DNA of 64,000 nucleotides from Steromphala cineraria (lineage: Eukaryota; Mollusca; Gastropoda; Trochida; Trochidae), in the NCBI GenBank assembly GCA_916613615.1, contig OU744731.1:62522880-62586879 (forward strand), written 5' to 3'. Of the stretch, positions 35,583 through 47,724 are shown one piece after another (within the stretch, counting starts at the first letter, position 1; each line of letters begins with the position of its first letter). Under the pieces are notes generated by a model, which saw only the letters and a program-made list of their open reading frames with translations, was not told where the DNA came from and did no database searches. A program made the translations under genes and the position numbers.

Positions 35583-35700
35583 ATTTCAAGATTCAAGATG
35601 TTTTATTTGTAAAAAGGCCAAAGACCCAAAGTACATATGAGATTACAGAAAACTGTTATAGAGTTACCTTTTTTCTTTCTTTTTAACGAGATTTTGGAAG
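35583..35700 (-). mobile_element. Probable LINE 3' tail fragment
   Basis: On the minus strand, TACTTTGGGTCTTTGGCC is followed by AATAAA (35602-35607) and a short TCTTGAA repeat. This is the style of a LINE 3' end with a simple-repeat tail. No coding part is recognisable upstream of it. Confidence 0.4.
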
Positions 35701-35844
35701 ATTTAAAAGGAATAATGTAATCCTTCGAAGGACATACGTTTAAACATTATCATTACTACTAGTTTTACAATTTGGGATTAAATGCTCACTCTCTTTAACA
35801 AAGTAAACACAGTCATACAATACATGTTTTCATTTAACTGTAAG

Positions 35845-36159
35845 TTACAGTGTTAACATATGTACGCATGTTACTATATAATTTTTTTCTACTAAAAATC
35901 TGCCTCTCCATAAGGTTAATACGCGTCCTTTTTCATAAGAACTTGAAAAGAAAAAGTACATAAATGTGGTTTCATCACTTTGCAATGCTTCGTTGTTGAA
36001 ATAGTCTTCAACTTCAGATGACCTTGTTTCAGCAGTCGGCATTCGTGTAAATGTCATATTAATGCGGCGGTTATTTTTTATAAACTCCACTTTAGCATGA
36101 CCTTCCAAACAGAAGGATGCATATAGCTTGGAAACTGAATTTATTTTGATACATGACAT
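35845..36159 (-). CDS. Candidate small protein (104 codons), unknown function
   Basis: An ATG-initiated frame of 104 codons starts 28 bases beyond an ETS-type motif (36187-36196), so a promoter and short leader are in the right place. The protein begins MSCIKINSVSKLYASFCLEG and continues with a mixed, globular-looking composition (for example FTRMPTAETRSSEVEDYFNN). No family is recognised, and no signal peptide or membrane segment is evident. It could be the first exon of a longer gene rather than a complete protein. Chance openness in AT-rich DNA is possible, and the case rests on composition and promoter proximity. Confidence 0.3.
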   Translation of the reverse strand: MSCIKINSVSKLYASFCLEGHAKVEFIKNNRRINMTFTRMPTAETRSSEVEDYFNNEALQSDETTFMYFFFSSSYEKGRVLTLWRGRFLVEKNYIVTCVHMLTL

Positions 36160-36186
36160 GTTATTATGTTATTCCTGGTTACATTG

Positions 36187-36224
36187 ACCGGAAGTGATTA
36201 CATCAGCGGGCCCAATCACACGTG
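36187..36224. promoter_or_regulatory. Promoter-like cluster: ETS, CCAAT and E-box motifs
   Basis: ACCGGAAGTG (36187-36196), CCAAT (36212-36216) and CACGTG (36219-36224) lie within 38 bases in a locally GC-richer patch. Such clusters are common in animal core promoters and often bidirectional. Candidates on either side are the minus-strand frame starting at 36159 and plus-strand transcription towards 36459-36486. No TATA box is obvious. Confidence 0.4.
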
Positions 36225-36458
36225 ATAGACCACTCATTAACCTTTCTGCTGCGTGACTTGTATTTGTAATTCATTGCAACAATCGGGTAAAAATATATTG
36301 AGTGTAGTCGAAGGTTTTGCAAATGCTCATTTTGGCAGCTCTCTTTCGGTCAGTATGAGTTAAACATACTGCAGTGGTAGTGTTCGTTTAATGCTGTGCT
36401 ACTCCGCTGCCGCATTTAAGTTTATATTGCGTTCAATTAACTAACCTGTTTTTGGCAG

Positions 36459-36486
36459 ATTGCATTGGTGTTTACTTGTGTAACAT
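36459..36486 (+). other. Candidate 28-nt microexon
   Basis: Preceded by a near-ideal branch point and acceptor (TTAACTAACCTGTTTTTGGCAG) and followed by the near-ideal donor GTAAGTAT. At 28 nt this is a microexon, or part of an untranslated leader. It lies about 260 bp downstream of the promoter-like cluster. Confidence 0.35.
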
Positions 36487-37958
36487 GTAAGTATCGAATT
36501 AATTTTTTTATTCGAAGTTAACATTTAGAGCCGAATATGTTTTAACAATATTTTTGGCTAAATTAAATTCAGATATTGAGTTTATCGATGATATAGAACA
36601 AATTAAAGTGATCACAATTTCTGATACATAATATGACACTGTCAATTTCAAACGTTTTTACACGTAGTTTCATTAATCTTTTTTCTTCTGAACCATCCGT
36701 TTGAATAATTAATCAACAAATTCGATGAACAATATTTCATTGCTGTGATTTTAAATAACATTTACATTGCAATTGCTCTTACTCTTATCTCTGGTAAGTT
36801 CTTTGACTCAGTTTTATTTCTATTAAGATAACCTTTTTAAAACTTGCCGATAAAAGACAAAATCTTGCGATGTCGATACCTTCAATGATATTTGACAAGT
36901 AATACATCAAGAACAAAATGTTTTTAATAAACCTTGTGTTGAAAGATAAAACAAAACATTGTTTCCAGAAACAATTATGTAACAACTTTCATTTTCAATA
37001 TAGCACAAATTTACAAAGACATTGTCGATATCATCAAAGTGGTTTTCTTTCTCTTTTCAATTCAAGTGAAAGTGTGAAATGTTTTTTTTTCCTCAACTCT
37101 TGAAGCAAGTTCAAATAACAACACTACATTTTAATAGCTGTTGGAAAACGTAAAGGGAATAATTTATTTATGTTCACAGGAATTCGTTTATTTGAGTTAT
37201 CCAATGACAGCTTTGAAAGAACAAACGGTGCCAATCCTGCATCATAACATATTAATATCCTAGTTTAAAGGAGCAGGTCTATTTGAAATTCAAACTCAGA
37301 TGAATAGATAATCGACAAAATCTTTTAAAGATAGAATGAAAAGAATATCATGGCACAAATGATTATATACTTTACAATGACAGGATCAAACAGGATATGA
37401 AAATGTAAATATCATAGTTAGGAAATATGAAGCAATGGATTATTTAGGCGTTTTCTTACAAAGACTTGATTTATTTTAAGCTTTGCATAACATATGTAAT
37501 TGTACGATAAAACATGATTTCTATTTAACTAAGTAATTCCATTGTTTGGGTAGCTAGGTTACATTAAAAAAGGTAAAAAAATAATTCAAACTGCTGCCGT
37601 ATAGATTACCAAAGACTCCAGTAAACTAAGCCATTTATGAATGAAGTTAGGACACATTTTAGTGTTACGTCTACGATTTTACCTGCTTACAATGAGTGTA
37701 AATCATGTGTAAGACATATCACCCTTAAATCAATTACGTTTACACACTCACTAGAAAGGGGATGAAACAATTAGGGGGCTTGATATGCCGACTTTTTACT
37801 CCTTTTGGATGGTAATTAACTTTATATATATTCTGTCTAGACAAGGTTGATATTTAATGCCACTGATACCCCTGTATGAGAGACTTAAGTACATATCAAT
37901 GTCAATGCCCTATTAAAACACAAAGCTTTAGATGCATATAGTCCTTGAGCAATGTCTA
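36487..37958. other. Non-coding, AT-rich (intron if the exon model holds)
   Basis: No coding, RNA or repeat feature was supported before the truncated MITE that starts at 37959. Confidence 0.4.
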
Positions 37959-38249
37959 TTCACTGATACTTGTAAGTTAATGCTAAATGTATTATTTTGA
38001 GAGTTTTAAAAATCTTATAACACAAGCCAATCATCTATAGTCAGAGGACAAAGTATGAAGATTCACATAAAATCCATTAGCGGCCAATTTTTGTGTAAGA
38101 AAAAGGAACCGCATGGCTAAACTTTACGTTATATATTTGAATTATTACTGCTCCATTTAGTTTAAATACATTGTCTTTCAATTGGAACCATTAATTTTCG
38201 TTTTCCTGACATCACCTTATATTCCCCCTAAAAACGTGCTACTGCCCAT
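37959..38249 (+). mobile_element. TTAA-MITE copy 4, 5'-truncated
   Basis: Begins inside the element at TTCACTGATACTTGTAAGTT and runs to CGTGCTACTGCCCAT followed by TTAA. The left terminal repeat is absent. Confidence 0.8.
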
Positions 38250-38448
38250 TTAAGGCCATAGGATGTGTTTATTATTTCCCATAAAGAATGCTGAACTTCG
38301 AAATTTACATCAAAGTTAAAACGAAATTTGTCATCAACTTAGATATTTCATCACGGTAAACATTTCATCAGAATCAATAATTCATCATTCTTTTTGTTTA
38401 TCCTCTTCGTATATTCCATATTCCAACAACCTAATTTGAAGTATTTAA

Positions 38449-38783
38449 AGGGGCAGTAGGGGAATATAAGGGGATGTCAGGAAAATGAAAATAAACGGTT
38501 CCAATTAAAAGACAATGTATTTAAGCCAAAAAGCAGTAATTAATCAAATATGTAATGTAAAGTTCAGCCATGCGATTCCTTTTCTAACACAAAATTTAAG
38601 GTGTTAACATTAAATTGCCGCCAATGGACTTTATATGAATCTTTGTAATTTGATCGCAAACTATGAATGATTGGTCTGTGTAATACGATTTTGTGCACTG
38701 TCAACTTCATACATTTAGAATTAAAGTACAATTATCAGTAAGAAATATACAATAACATTTTGAAAAAAAGTGCTACTGTCCTT
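38449..38783 (-). mobile_element. TTAA-MITE copy 5
   Basis: Inverted copy flanked by TTAA at 38445-38448 and 38784-38787. About ten bases are missing next to the left terminal repeat. Diverged relative to copies 2 and 3. Confidence 0.85.
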
Positions 38784-40008
38784 TTAACAGTGATGTTTTA
38801 TTTCAAACTTAACTATTCAAAAGAATATACAAGCGGGTTTAATGTAAACTAATATCCTTGACCCTTACTTTTCTGTTCATCTTAAACCATTTCGCACATT
38901 GTATCGATGTTTCGAACTATTATGAAAGTTTTAATGTATCTCTTATCATCACATTTCGAAATACTGTCATAATGTAACATTACTTAGATTGACGTCAAAG
39001 TTGCTAATTTTCAGTGTTAGATTACAAACTATTTAGAATAGACATCAAAAGAACAAATACAAAAGATTTCCCATAAACTATCAAGTTTCATAGCACATTA
39101 TAAACTGAGGCACAAAAGAAAATACACACCTCAGTTTGTTTTAACATATGTATGATTTTGAATATCAAATATTTCATGTTTTCGACTTCGTACTCTAAAA
39201 CTGACAAGTACATGAAATTCATCATCATTCACAAATGCATATGAGTGTTTTTGATGGGTTTTTTTAAATTCCAATTTTTAATTAATTTTTTTTTCAAAAA
39301 TGTACATCGATAAAACACAATTGGTTTCCGACATAAAGGATAAATTATATGTTAGAATCAATAACTAAGCCCCATTTCTTAAACGTTGGCAATTTTTTTT
39401 TAAATAGTTGGGTTCGTGTTAGCTATCATTTTTCCCTGACCACATTGAACAAAGATATCCATAGAGATAAAATAACCAGACACCAAATATAAGTCTACTA
39501 CTTTACTGCAGATACATGTTATTGAGATAAGAGAACATCAAATGCATCACATGTCTTGAATAATGAATATACTAAATTGTGGTGTGTACAATATTTTGTA
39601 CTTCAGTTAATAAAATTATGTTAAACAACAAGGACCGCTACATTAATTCTGTCATAAGTATTCTTTCACTAAACTTTTATATCATTGAATACAGGATAAT
39701 TGTAACTCTACGGAATGACGATCTATACATTAAAGGGGCAGTAAAAATAAGGGGGAATATAAAGAATATAAGGTGATGTCAGGAAAATTGAAAAAATGGT
39801 TCCACTTGTAAGACAATGTATTTAAATTAAATGAAGCAGCAATAAATCCAATAAATATTTTAAAGGTCCGCCATACACAAAATATATTAAACGTGTTCAC
39901 ACAACAATGGCAGCCAATGGACTGTATGTGAATCTTTATGATTTGTTCTCTCACTCTATAAGATTGGTTTATGTAATGAGATTTTTGACAGTATCAAAAT
40001 AATACATT

Positions 40009-40112
40009 TAAGGATTGTTTTACATGTTTTGTGCCTCTATCGATGTATAACAGCAACAAATTTGTTGCTGTTATACATCGATAGAGGCACAAAACATGTA
40101 AAACAATCCTTA
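40009..40112. repeat. Perfect 104-bp palindrome with no spacer
   Basis: The two 52-base arms are exact reverse complements about the axis between 40060 and 40061 (CAGCAACAAA / TTTGTTGCTG). There is not a single mismatch. It could extrude as a cruciform in DNA or form a hairpin in RNA. Confidence 0.95.
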
Positions 40113-40698
40113 TAATTACAAAATCAACATTTAAACAAAGTTTTTCCTAATTATTTAAAAAAAATCTGTCATCAATGTCGTGAAATTGTGGTTTGTAACA
40201 CGAAACAATACAAAGTTGAATCAAAATTGAGAACTCCATTAACTAAAACGGCCGAAGATTTAATTTCGTTTTCGCAACCATGCAATCACAATTCGTCTTA
40301 ACCGGAATCCGCATTTTCGGAATAACCCTAATTAGCATATCACACGACGTTCAAAATGTCCGTCGTTTGCCGAGCGAACAAGCTTGAGGACTCGTAGTTA
40401 TTTAAATGCAGTCTTTCCGGTGAATGTATGGATTGTGTTAAGAAGAAGAATGTATTTACTTGTTACAAACGCAGGTGGGAAGTGATAAGATATGTTATAT
40501 CTGTCTTTGCAACAGAACGTAACTCGCTACGGTCAAAACCGAACTATTGCGTCAAGTGATTGTGACGTCACAAGGAATGAATGCACATGCTATGGTTGCA
40601 AATTTTTCTGCATTTATCGAAAAATGGCAGCAGGTTTTTGAGCGCTCTCGTCCAATCAGAATCGCGGAAATTAGTGTAACAAATTCATTTTGTAATTA
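40012..40698. mobile_element. 687-bp insertion in MITE copy 6, beginning with a palindrome
   Basis: Flanked by TTAA at 40008-40011 and 40699-40702, and separating two parts of MITE copy 6. Its left end lies inside the 104-bp palindrome. Beyond that, TAATTACAAAAT at 40113-40124 is inverted at 40686-40697, giving a second inverted pair. The interior is GC-richer, with TGACGTCA at 40563-40570 and a CCAAT at 40652-40656. The class is uncertain. Confidence 0.5.
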
Positions 40699-40709
40699 TT
40701 AAGCATTAA

Positions 40710-41063
40710 AGGGGCAGTAGCACGTTTTAGGGGGAATATAAGTTGATGTCAGGAAAATGAAAATTAATGATTTCAATTGAAAGACAATGTATTCAAACTA
40801 AATGGAGCAGTAGTAATTCGAATATATAACGTTACGCTAAGCCATGCAATTCTTTTTTCTTACACAAAATGAATTAAAGGTGTTCACAAAAAATGGCCGC
40901 CAATGGATTTTATGTGAATCTTCATACTTTTTCCTCTGACTATGGATGATTGACTTATGTATTGAGATTTTTGACACTGTCAAAATAATACATTTAGCAT
41001 TAAGTTGCAATTATCAGAGAAAAATTAAGAATATGAAATTATCAAAAAACGTGCTACTGCCCT
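40710..41063 (-). mobile_element. TTAA-MITE copy 7, nested inside copy 6
   Basis: A 354-bp full-length inverted copy with TTAA at 40706-40709 and 41064-41067. Removing it restores GCATTAACGTACAATTATC, the internal sequence of the same family, so this MITE inserted into an older sibling. Confidence 0.85.
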
Positions 41064-41132
41064 TTAACGTACAATTATCAGTGAAGATTGAAGATATATA
41101 ATTGTCAAAAAAACGTGCTACTGCCTTTTTAA

Positions 41133-44100
41133 ACAGTCCTAATTCCAAAAAGTATCACTCAGTTTTCGAACTACTTTTGAGTAAACAATACCTCATCTTC
41201 ATGGCATCGATTATGATTGAAGTAATATTTCAAACTACGCTTTTATTGATTAAAACAAATTGCATATGAATGTCTTCCATGGCTTTTAAACATTTATTAG
41301 AAAAACATAACCATTGTTCTGTGCAATCTTTAGATTTCAACTTCAGGAGTTGAATTGAACGATTAAACAACGAAACACATAAACTGTCAACCCTTATTAC
41401 ACATGTAATATTTCAACGTTTTACCGTTGATAAAGAAATAACGTTTACGTCAACGTCTCATTGTACATTCTGCTCAGCGTTAGGTCACGACGTAAAATCA
41501 CTATTGACGACCATAGCGCACGAAGAAGTGATATTGATGACAATCCCTCCGCTTTGAAGGTTGTCATTATTGTCTTTTTCATAAGCTTGGCACATTCGAT
41601 GGTATTTGTGTAATCCTAGTCAAGTGTTTACACCTGAAATGAGTCGCATCAACGTGGGCGACGTGTACGTGGGCGCTGGATGTCTTATCAATGTAATTCA
41701 AATAGATGCACGAATATATACATCTGGCTGTTTCTTCAAGTTACCATTTTCATTGATGTCTGTGTGAAAAAGTATTTCTTATTGTTTCATTGTTTTTGAA
41801 AACAAATCAGTGTTATGAAATATCTACATCGCGTATGATAAGATTTATGATAAAACCATGGAGGTTAAAATTGACCTAACATTGTATATGATAATATGTA
41901 GTTATGAATTGTTTATAATAAGAATAACTAGTGGTTGTGGACAATATAATATAATATAATTGCTAAAGTTCATTTATATTTGAACTCCAGAAATATTGTC
42001 TTGGTAGAATCCGCATATCCTGTTCTTGTTAATAATGTTTCATAAAATGAATATAGTTATACTTTTTCTGAAAAAAATCTTACATTCCTCTTTACCTCTA
42101 AAAATTTCGTCTCTTTGCGTGTTTTTCAGTTCAGACGAAGAATCAAAAACTTAATTAGTTCAGATGTTTTTGTTCTTTATTGATTCGAAAAAAAAACAAC
42201 TAAAAAATCTAAAAATGATAAGCGTTGACAAATAACACTTTTAACAACAAACTTATCTTCTACTTTCGATTTCCGAATTGTCAATAAATGATTGATTACA
42301 TGTAGGCAACTATATAATGTCTAATGTGTCAAAGGTTTCCATTTCTTATATTTTCATAGAAATATAAAAAGGAACCTTACGTAAAAGGTCAACGATTGAA
42401 ATTCCGTTACATTTAAGAAAAGAAAATTCAATATCGAGATTTTTATAAAATCGTTTTGTCGCATTCAAGAGCTTTTTTGTCCTTGTCTGCTATCTAACAT
42501 GACGCCGGATATCATAAATAGCACTAACTGTTAAATATAAATTTTATGACGAAATATATCACAGTGCTATGTGTCAAGTATTTGTAAATGAGACTGATTC
42601 AAGTATTATTTCTTGAATAACGGTAAGCAAATGTCATTGACTTTGACGCCATAGAATCATTTGATTTCACAACATGTTTCTTTAATTTACAATAAAAGTC
42701 TAAATAGCTATACTTAAACTTAACGAGACATAACATATCAATACAAGATAGTGTTAATAAGATTTATAAAAAGTATTTTATTACATGTTAAATGTCAAGC
42801 TTGTCTTTAAACTTCATTTCGTAGCGGCTTGACAGAATAACAAGGTAGTGAAAATAGAGTTGCTTCTTTAAATTGCTACTTTGAATGAAAAACAAGTAGA
42901 TGCAAAATTATAAAGGCTTTCTTTACGCACACTGAAGATTATGTTCACCGGGATCTTGTATATGAATTTCACTTTATACTGTAATATATATCACTGATCG
43001 CCCTCTCTGGCAAAGAGAAATAAACTAATTGACGATCTGCGTACCTTAAAGGGGGTCTGCAACCCGAATTTTTAACTTCCAGAGTTATATTAGCAGCGCC
43101 CCGAAGGAGTCGTAAATGCTCGGTAGGGACGAAATCATTTGGTTATGAACCGCTTACAGCTGACAACCAGTACCAAGTTTGTGTCAAGTGACCCCCCTTA
43201 CCCGTCTGGATGCTCTCATTACGATGGTCAATTAGGTTTCACAAGCTAGGTTGTTGATTCCCTTCACGTGCTAGTGTACAAATATCATGTAATTTATGTT
43301 TCGTGTGGACGTCAATCAAATGCCTCCAGTAGCACTGACAAAGGATCTACAATTTTCTCAAACAATAGTTAGGGGTGGTCTGGTCAGTGGTGAAGAAATT
43401 CGAAATTTGGCATGGTTAAAAAAAGGGGATGGGGTTATATTTTTGAAATTCCGATTTTCTTAAATTTCGATGAAAATATACTATATAGACTCTCTGGGAA
43501 CAAAATCAAAACAATGACATTAACTTAAAGCTAAGGAACAAATATGACTAGAAGCTCAAAGCTGTTGCTCACTTATGAGGGATTATGTAGAGAAAAAGAA
43601 AAAAGAGTGTTTTCAAATTTTTGGTCACCTTAAGAACCTGCCTTAAATGTTACGGATAACTATTAGGTATGGTATACGGATATGTAATTAAAAAGGTATG
43701 TTTACTTATGAAAAAACTTAAACTACGCAGCTGTATACCTGCAAATATTTATGTGAACATTGCTTTTGAATACTTAGTATCTATTGATGCTATATTATGC
43801 TCTTAGTTAAGGTACTGAACTTGAAATTGGTACTTAAGGGGTTAGACCAGGATATTATCTACAATCTAAAATCATTATATGATAGTGTGTGCTCGTGAAT
43901 AATAGTGCGAAGTAGAATGTATATGGAGGCATTTTTAGAACTGATTTTTATATCCCTTCCATATTTGTTGTAAATCATCACAACATTCAAAAATTAAATC
44001 GAATGCAGTTAACTGACGATATCGTGATGAATGTTGTCAGTAAACTTCAACACTTTGTAGTTGCAGTAAAGAAGTTTTAAATTCAAATATTATTTTATCG

Positions 44101-47100
44101 TAGTTGTAACCTTTTATTTCTATTATAGATAATAATAAACAATAATCCTGAATGACCTCTAAAAAGAGACAAAATGTCAATTGTCTTTTGTTATCAGAAA
44201 TGGTGGATCTATAGAAACGATTTATGATCTTCAAATAAAGTGTAAGAAAGTGTTTGGTGTTTAGTCTCTATTCAATGGAAACTTCCTTCGGGTTGTTTTC
44301 TCATGTGATCTATATTCGTTTTCTTACAAAGCATGCTCACTCATGCATTACCTTCTTGTGAGATTGGTTGTGAGCAAATTATCTATCATTTTCTCAGGTG
44401 AGTTGATAAGGCGAAATATTTCCTTCTCTTTAAAACAGGTTTTTCATCTTCTTCATTCATCCAATCACTATATCTAACAATTACACAATCGGTGCGACAA
44501 TGCACAGCATCAACTCACCGTGTTATTATAAACAGCATAATCCCACTGCTGTAAAACTACCACATGAGATCAGACTGACAGCAGATGACACGTAATTATA
44601 TACCTGAGCATGAGAAGAGAAAACTTTTTTAATTGAACACAAAAGATTGACACTGTCTGACTAATCGTCTGTATATTTCCTTGTAATTTTAGATAACAAC
44701 TATCAACATCTTTCAAATTATGTTTAATTTTACCAAGAAGCAATTATTCTTCATTATCACTATTATTCTAATCTTAGGAGTGGACGTATACTTATCATAG
44801 AAGTTTTTTCTTACTGGAACAATGGTACATTGTTAAGTTTTCATTCTACACGTTCTCGTGGGAATACATTTTATAACAATAGGATGTTTTGAAAGAACAT
44901 AGTTTACATTTTTTGGAATGAGAGTGCAATGTCTAGAAAAAAGGATATCTAAATTCCGCTCAATGTAGGCGGTATCAAGAGAGAAGAGAATAAAACCTAT
45001 AGAATGTGAAATTTCTAAAGAGTGGTGTAATTTACTACTGTTTGTGGAGGAGGTCACAGGGGTTTCATAATTCGTTCATGTCCACCTAATTGTCAGTTCT
45101 TTTCAGTTCCTTTCAACAGGGATATCGCCATTATTTTCACCCACCGATTTCTGACAGGAATAAGTGCTAATCGCAGTCTTCTCAGCGAAAACAAAAGTTC
45201 AAATACACACTCTAAGTAAAGAAAGTTTGCCGATTGCACAACTCACTTTGGCTTATTTTCTTGGAATCTGTTACATGATACAATATGCTGGTGCAAACAG
45301 TATCCTAACATATTATTACCTGAAGATACATAAGAAAAGACGAAAACAATCACAGAAAGAACAACCAAGACAGTAGCAATAGCCTCTGAACAAAGAGAAA
45401 GTTATAGGAAATCTTCCCCGTGGGAAGAGGGTATTCAGTCAATTAAGAAGATAATTTCTGAAGTGATAATTTCAAATTGGTCATTAGCTGACGACAATGA
45501 TTTTTGCACTCCTTTTTGATAAATATTGGTGGAAGTGTTTATACGTTGATATTTAATCATTTAACATAGAACCATAGGGCAAGGTGAAATGTTCTAAATA
45601 ATAATTTACGATTTTACTTAAGTAATCACTGTTTGTGCATTTGGTCAAAAGCAACCCCTTCGACCAGAGGTACTAAATAAAATCGTTATATGAGACAATA
45701 CTGTATCACGTTTTTACGATCCGATGCCGAACTCCAAAGAGATGATGTAGTTAGATGATTATCTCTTAAAAAAGACAATGGACTTCATTCCTGGGAGCTG
45801 AAAAGTCCTGACCCCAATCCCATTGATCACTTATCAGACATGAGAGGCTGCAATGTCCAAGATTTGGCCTCTTATAATCAAAATCGTGTTTTTTTTACAA
45901 ACATCAACAAAGGATAAACAATATTTTTATCCAATGCAAATCATAAAACTTATGTTGAACGTAACGTTGAACTTGAACGCTGGAAATAACGCTGTGTTAA
46001 CGCCAACATTCTGGTTAGAGTTTCTTATCAAACAAAATACAACATAATAATAAATACAAAAATAATTTGATATTAAATATAAAAATAATAACAAAATAAT
46101 TTGTTGTCATAACCGATACAATTTCATAGTTTTCACTCTGGTTATCTAAACAATAAATTCATTATGTTCCAAAAGAACTGTACACCATTTCAATTTAGTC
46201 ACAAAAAACAGTTTTCAATTCATGTCCAGTGCATATTACTGTAATCTGCACACATGACTTGTAACCAAGTAGAAGAATTACCATAGTAAGCAGATTATGC
46301 TATTCATTATAGAACTCAACCTGGACTGGGTAAGGGATTATATATGTAAAAGCTTTGCCTACTTCTGCCCATATGAAGCACATAATGCTGATAGGATCTA
46401 TCATAAGAAGGATATATTTAGCACAATTAGCACATAGGTATACAATTCATTTTCAACAAAGAATCATAAGCTATAGGAATATTCTGGCGCTGTTTTGAAA
46501 AGGCTTTAGTTCGAGTTGGTGTGATTCATGGTGGTATGCTATGCCCTTATGCTTTTTATACAATAGTTATATTCTCAATAATCTAATAGCGCTGACGGAG
46601 CATTGTCGAACCTTGCTAGTCTATTCCATTTCGTGTTGGTTAGTCACGGTGTATGTACATATTCCTATTTGCTACACTATTGGAGTGGCGTCTAGGTTAG
46701 CCAAGGTCAGTGGAATATTCTATTGATATTCTAGAAATTGTTTGTTTGAATTTGTATGCTGTAACTTCAAATTGTGCATAAGTATGTTACATAAGTTGAA
46801 AGTAAGATATGATCACCGCGATCATGGTAATTGATGTTGAATTGATTTCACCATTTTAAGGTTTTGAAGCGTGCATTATACCGTTAGTGATTGCGGTATT
46901 CTGATCATGGCTTAAATTTCGTAAGATTTTAACGTTTTTGCCTCATATCGAGAACTTTATCATGCATGTTTTGATTATTAAGACAACCAAAATAATGTTT
47001 ATAGATAAAACACACACTTGTCATTTATTAATGTACTCGTATTGTCATTTATTTTATCTTATAACTTTTCTTTTGAAGTGATTAATTACGGGAATAATTT

Positions 47101-47155
47101 AGTCAATTTAGGCAAATAAACCTGGCATTGAATTGATAAAACATTTTTTTTTCAG
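41133..47155. other. Non-coding, AT-rich stretch
   Basis: Open frames here (such as 44037-44234, 44833-45057 and 45164-45376) are short and lack motifs. Around 43020-43330 the sequence is GC-richer, with no identifiable feature. If the candidate exons at 36459 and 47156 belong together, this is intron. Confidence 0.4.
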
Positions 47156-47212
47156 GATCGCTTGGCCAATACTTTGCTGAAACGGATATTAAAACAAAGA
47201 ATTCTTAATTTG
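47156..47212 (+). other. Candidate 57-nt coding exon
   Basis: Preceded by a long pyrimidine tract ending TTTTCAG and followed by GTAAGTAC, both near-consensus. The 57 nt are open only in frame 0 (19 codons, DRLANTLLKRILKQRILNL), and the other two frames contain stops. The peptide would be a basic amphipathic helix. Family unknown. The upstream and downstream exons are not established. Confidence 0.4.
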
Positions 47213-47375
47213 GTAAGTACATGTACCATGACCTTTTTTTCAAACTGTTCAATACACTAATTTGCAATTTCTATAAAAATAACAAAACGCTCCCGTGTCA
47301 GTATTATAATTATCACGTATCATATTTCAAGATCTAATCAGCGATATAATACACAAAAAAAGTAAGTACACTTAA

Positions 47376-47720
47376 AGGGGCAGTAGCACCTTTTTTGATA
47401 ATTTTATATTTCAAAATGTTCACTGATAATTGTAAGTTAATGTTAAATGTATTACTTTGACAGTGTCAAAAATCTCTTTACACAAGCCAATCACCCATAG
47501 TCAGAGGTCAGAGTTTGAAGATTCACATAAAATCCATTGGCGGCCATTTTGTGTGAACACCTTTAATTCACTTTGTGTAAGAAAAAGGAATCACATGGCT
47601 AACATTTACGTTATATAACTGCTCCATTTAATTCAAATACATTGTCTTTCAATTGGAACCATGTATTTTCATTTTCCTGACATCACCTTGTATTCCCCTC
47701 AAAAACGTTCTACTGCCCCT
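47376..47720 (+). mobile_element. TTAA-MITE copy 8
   Basis: 345 bp, both terminal repeats present, TTAA at 47372-47375 and 47721-47724. It lies about 160 bp downstream of the candidate exon at 47156-47212. Confidence 0.88.
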
Positions 47721-47724
47721 TTAA

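Larger units (their letters stand above)
39734..41128 (-). mobile_element. TTAA-MITE copy 6, split by two later insertions
   Basis: The left part is 39734-40011 and the remainder is 40703-40709 plus 41068-41128, flanked by TTAA at 39730-39733 and 41129-41132. It is interrupted by a 687-bp insertion (40012-40698) and by MITE copy 7 (40710-41063), giving a clear relative order of events. Confidence 0.75.
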
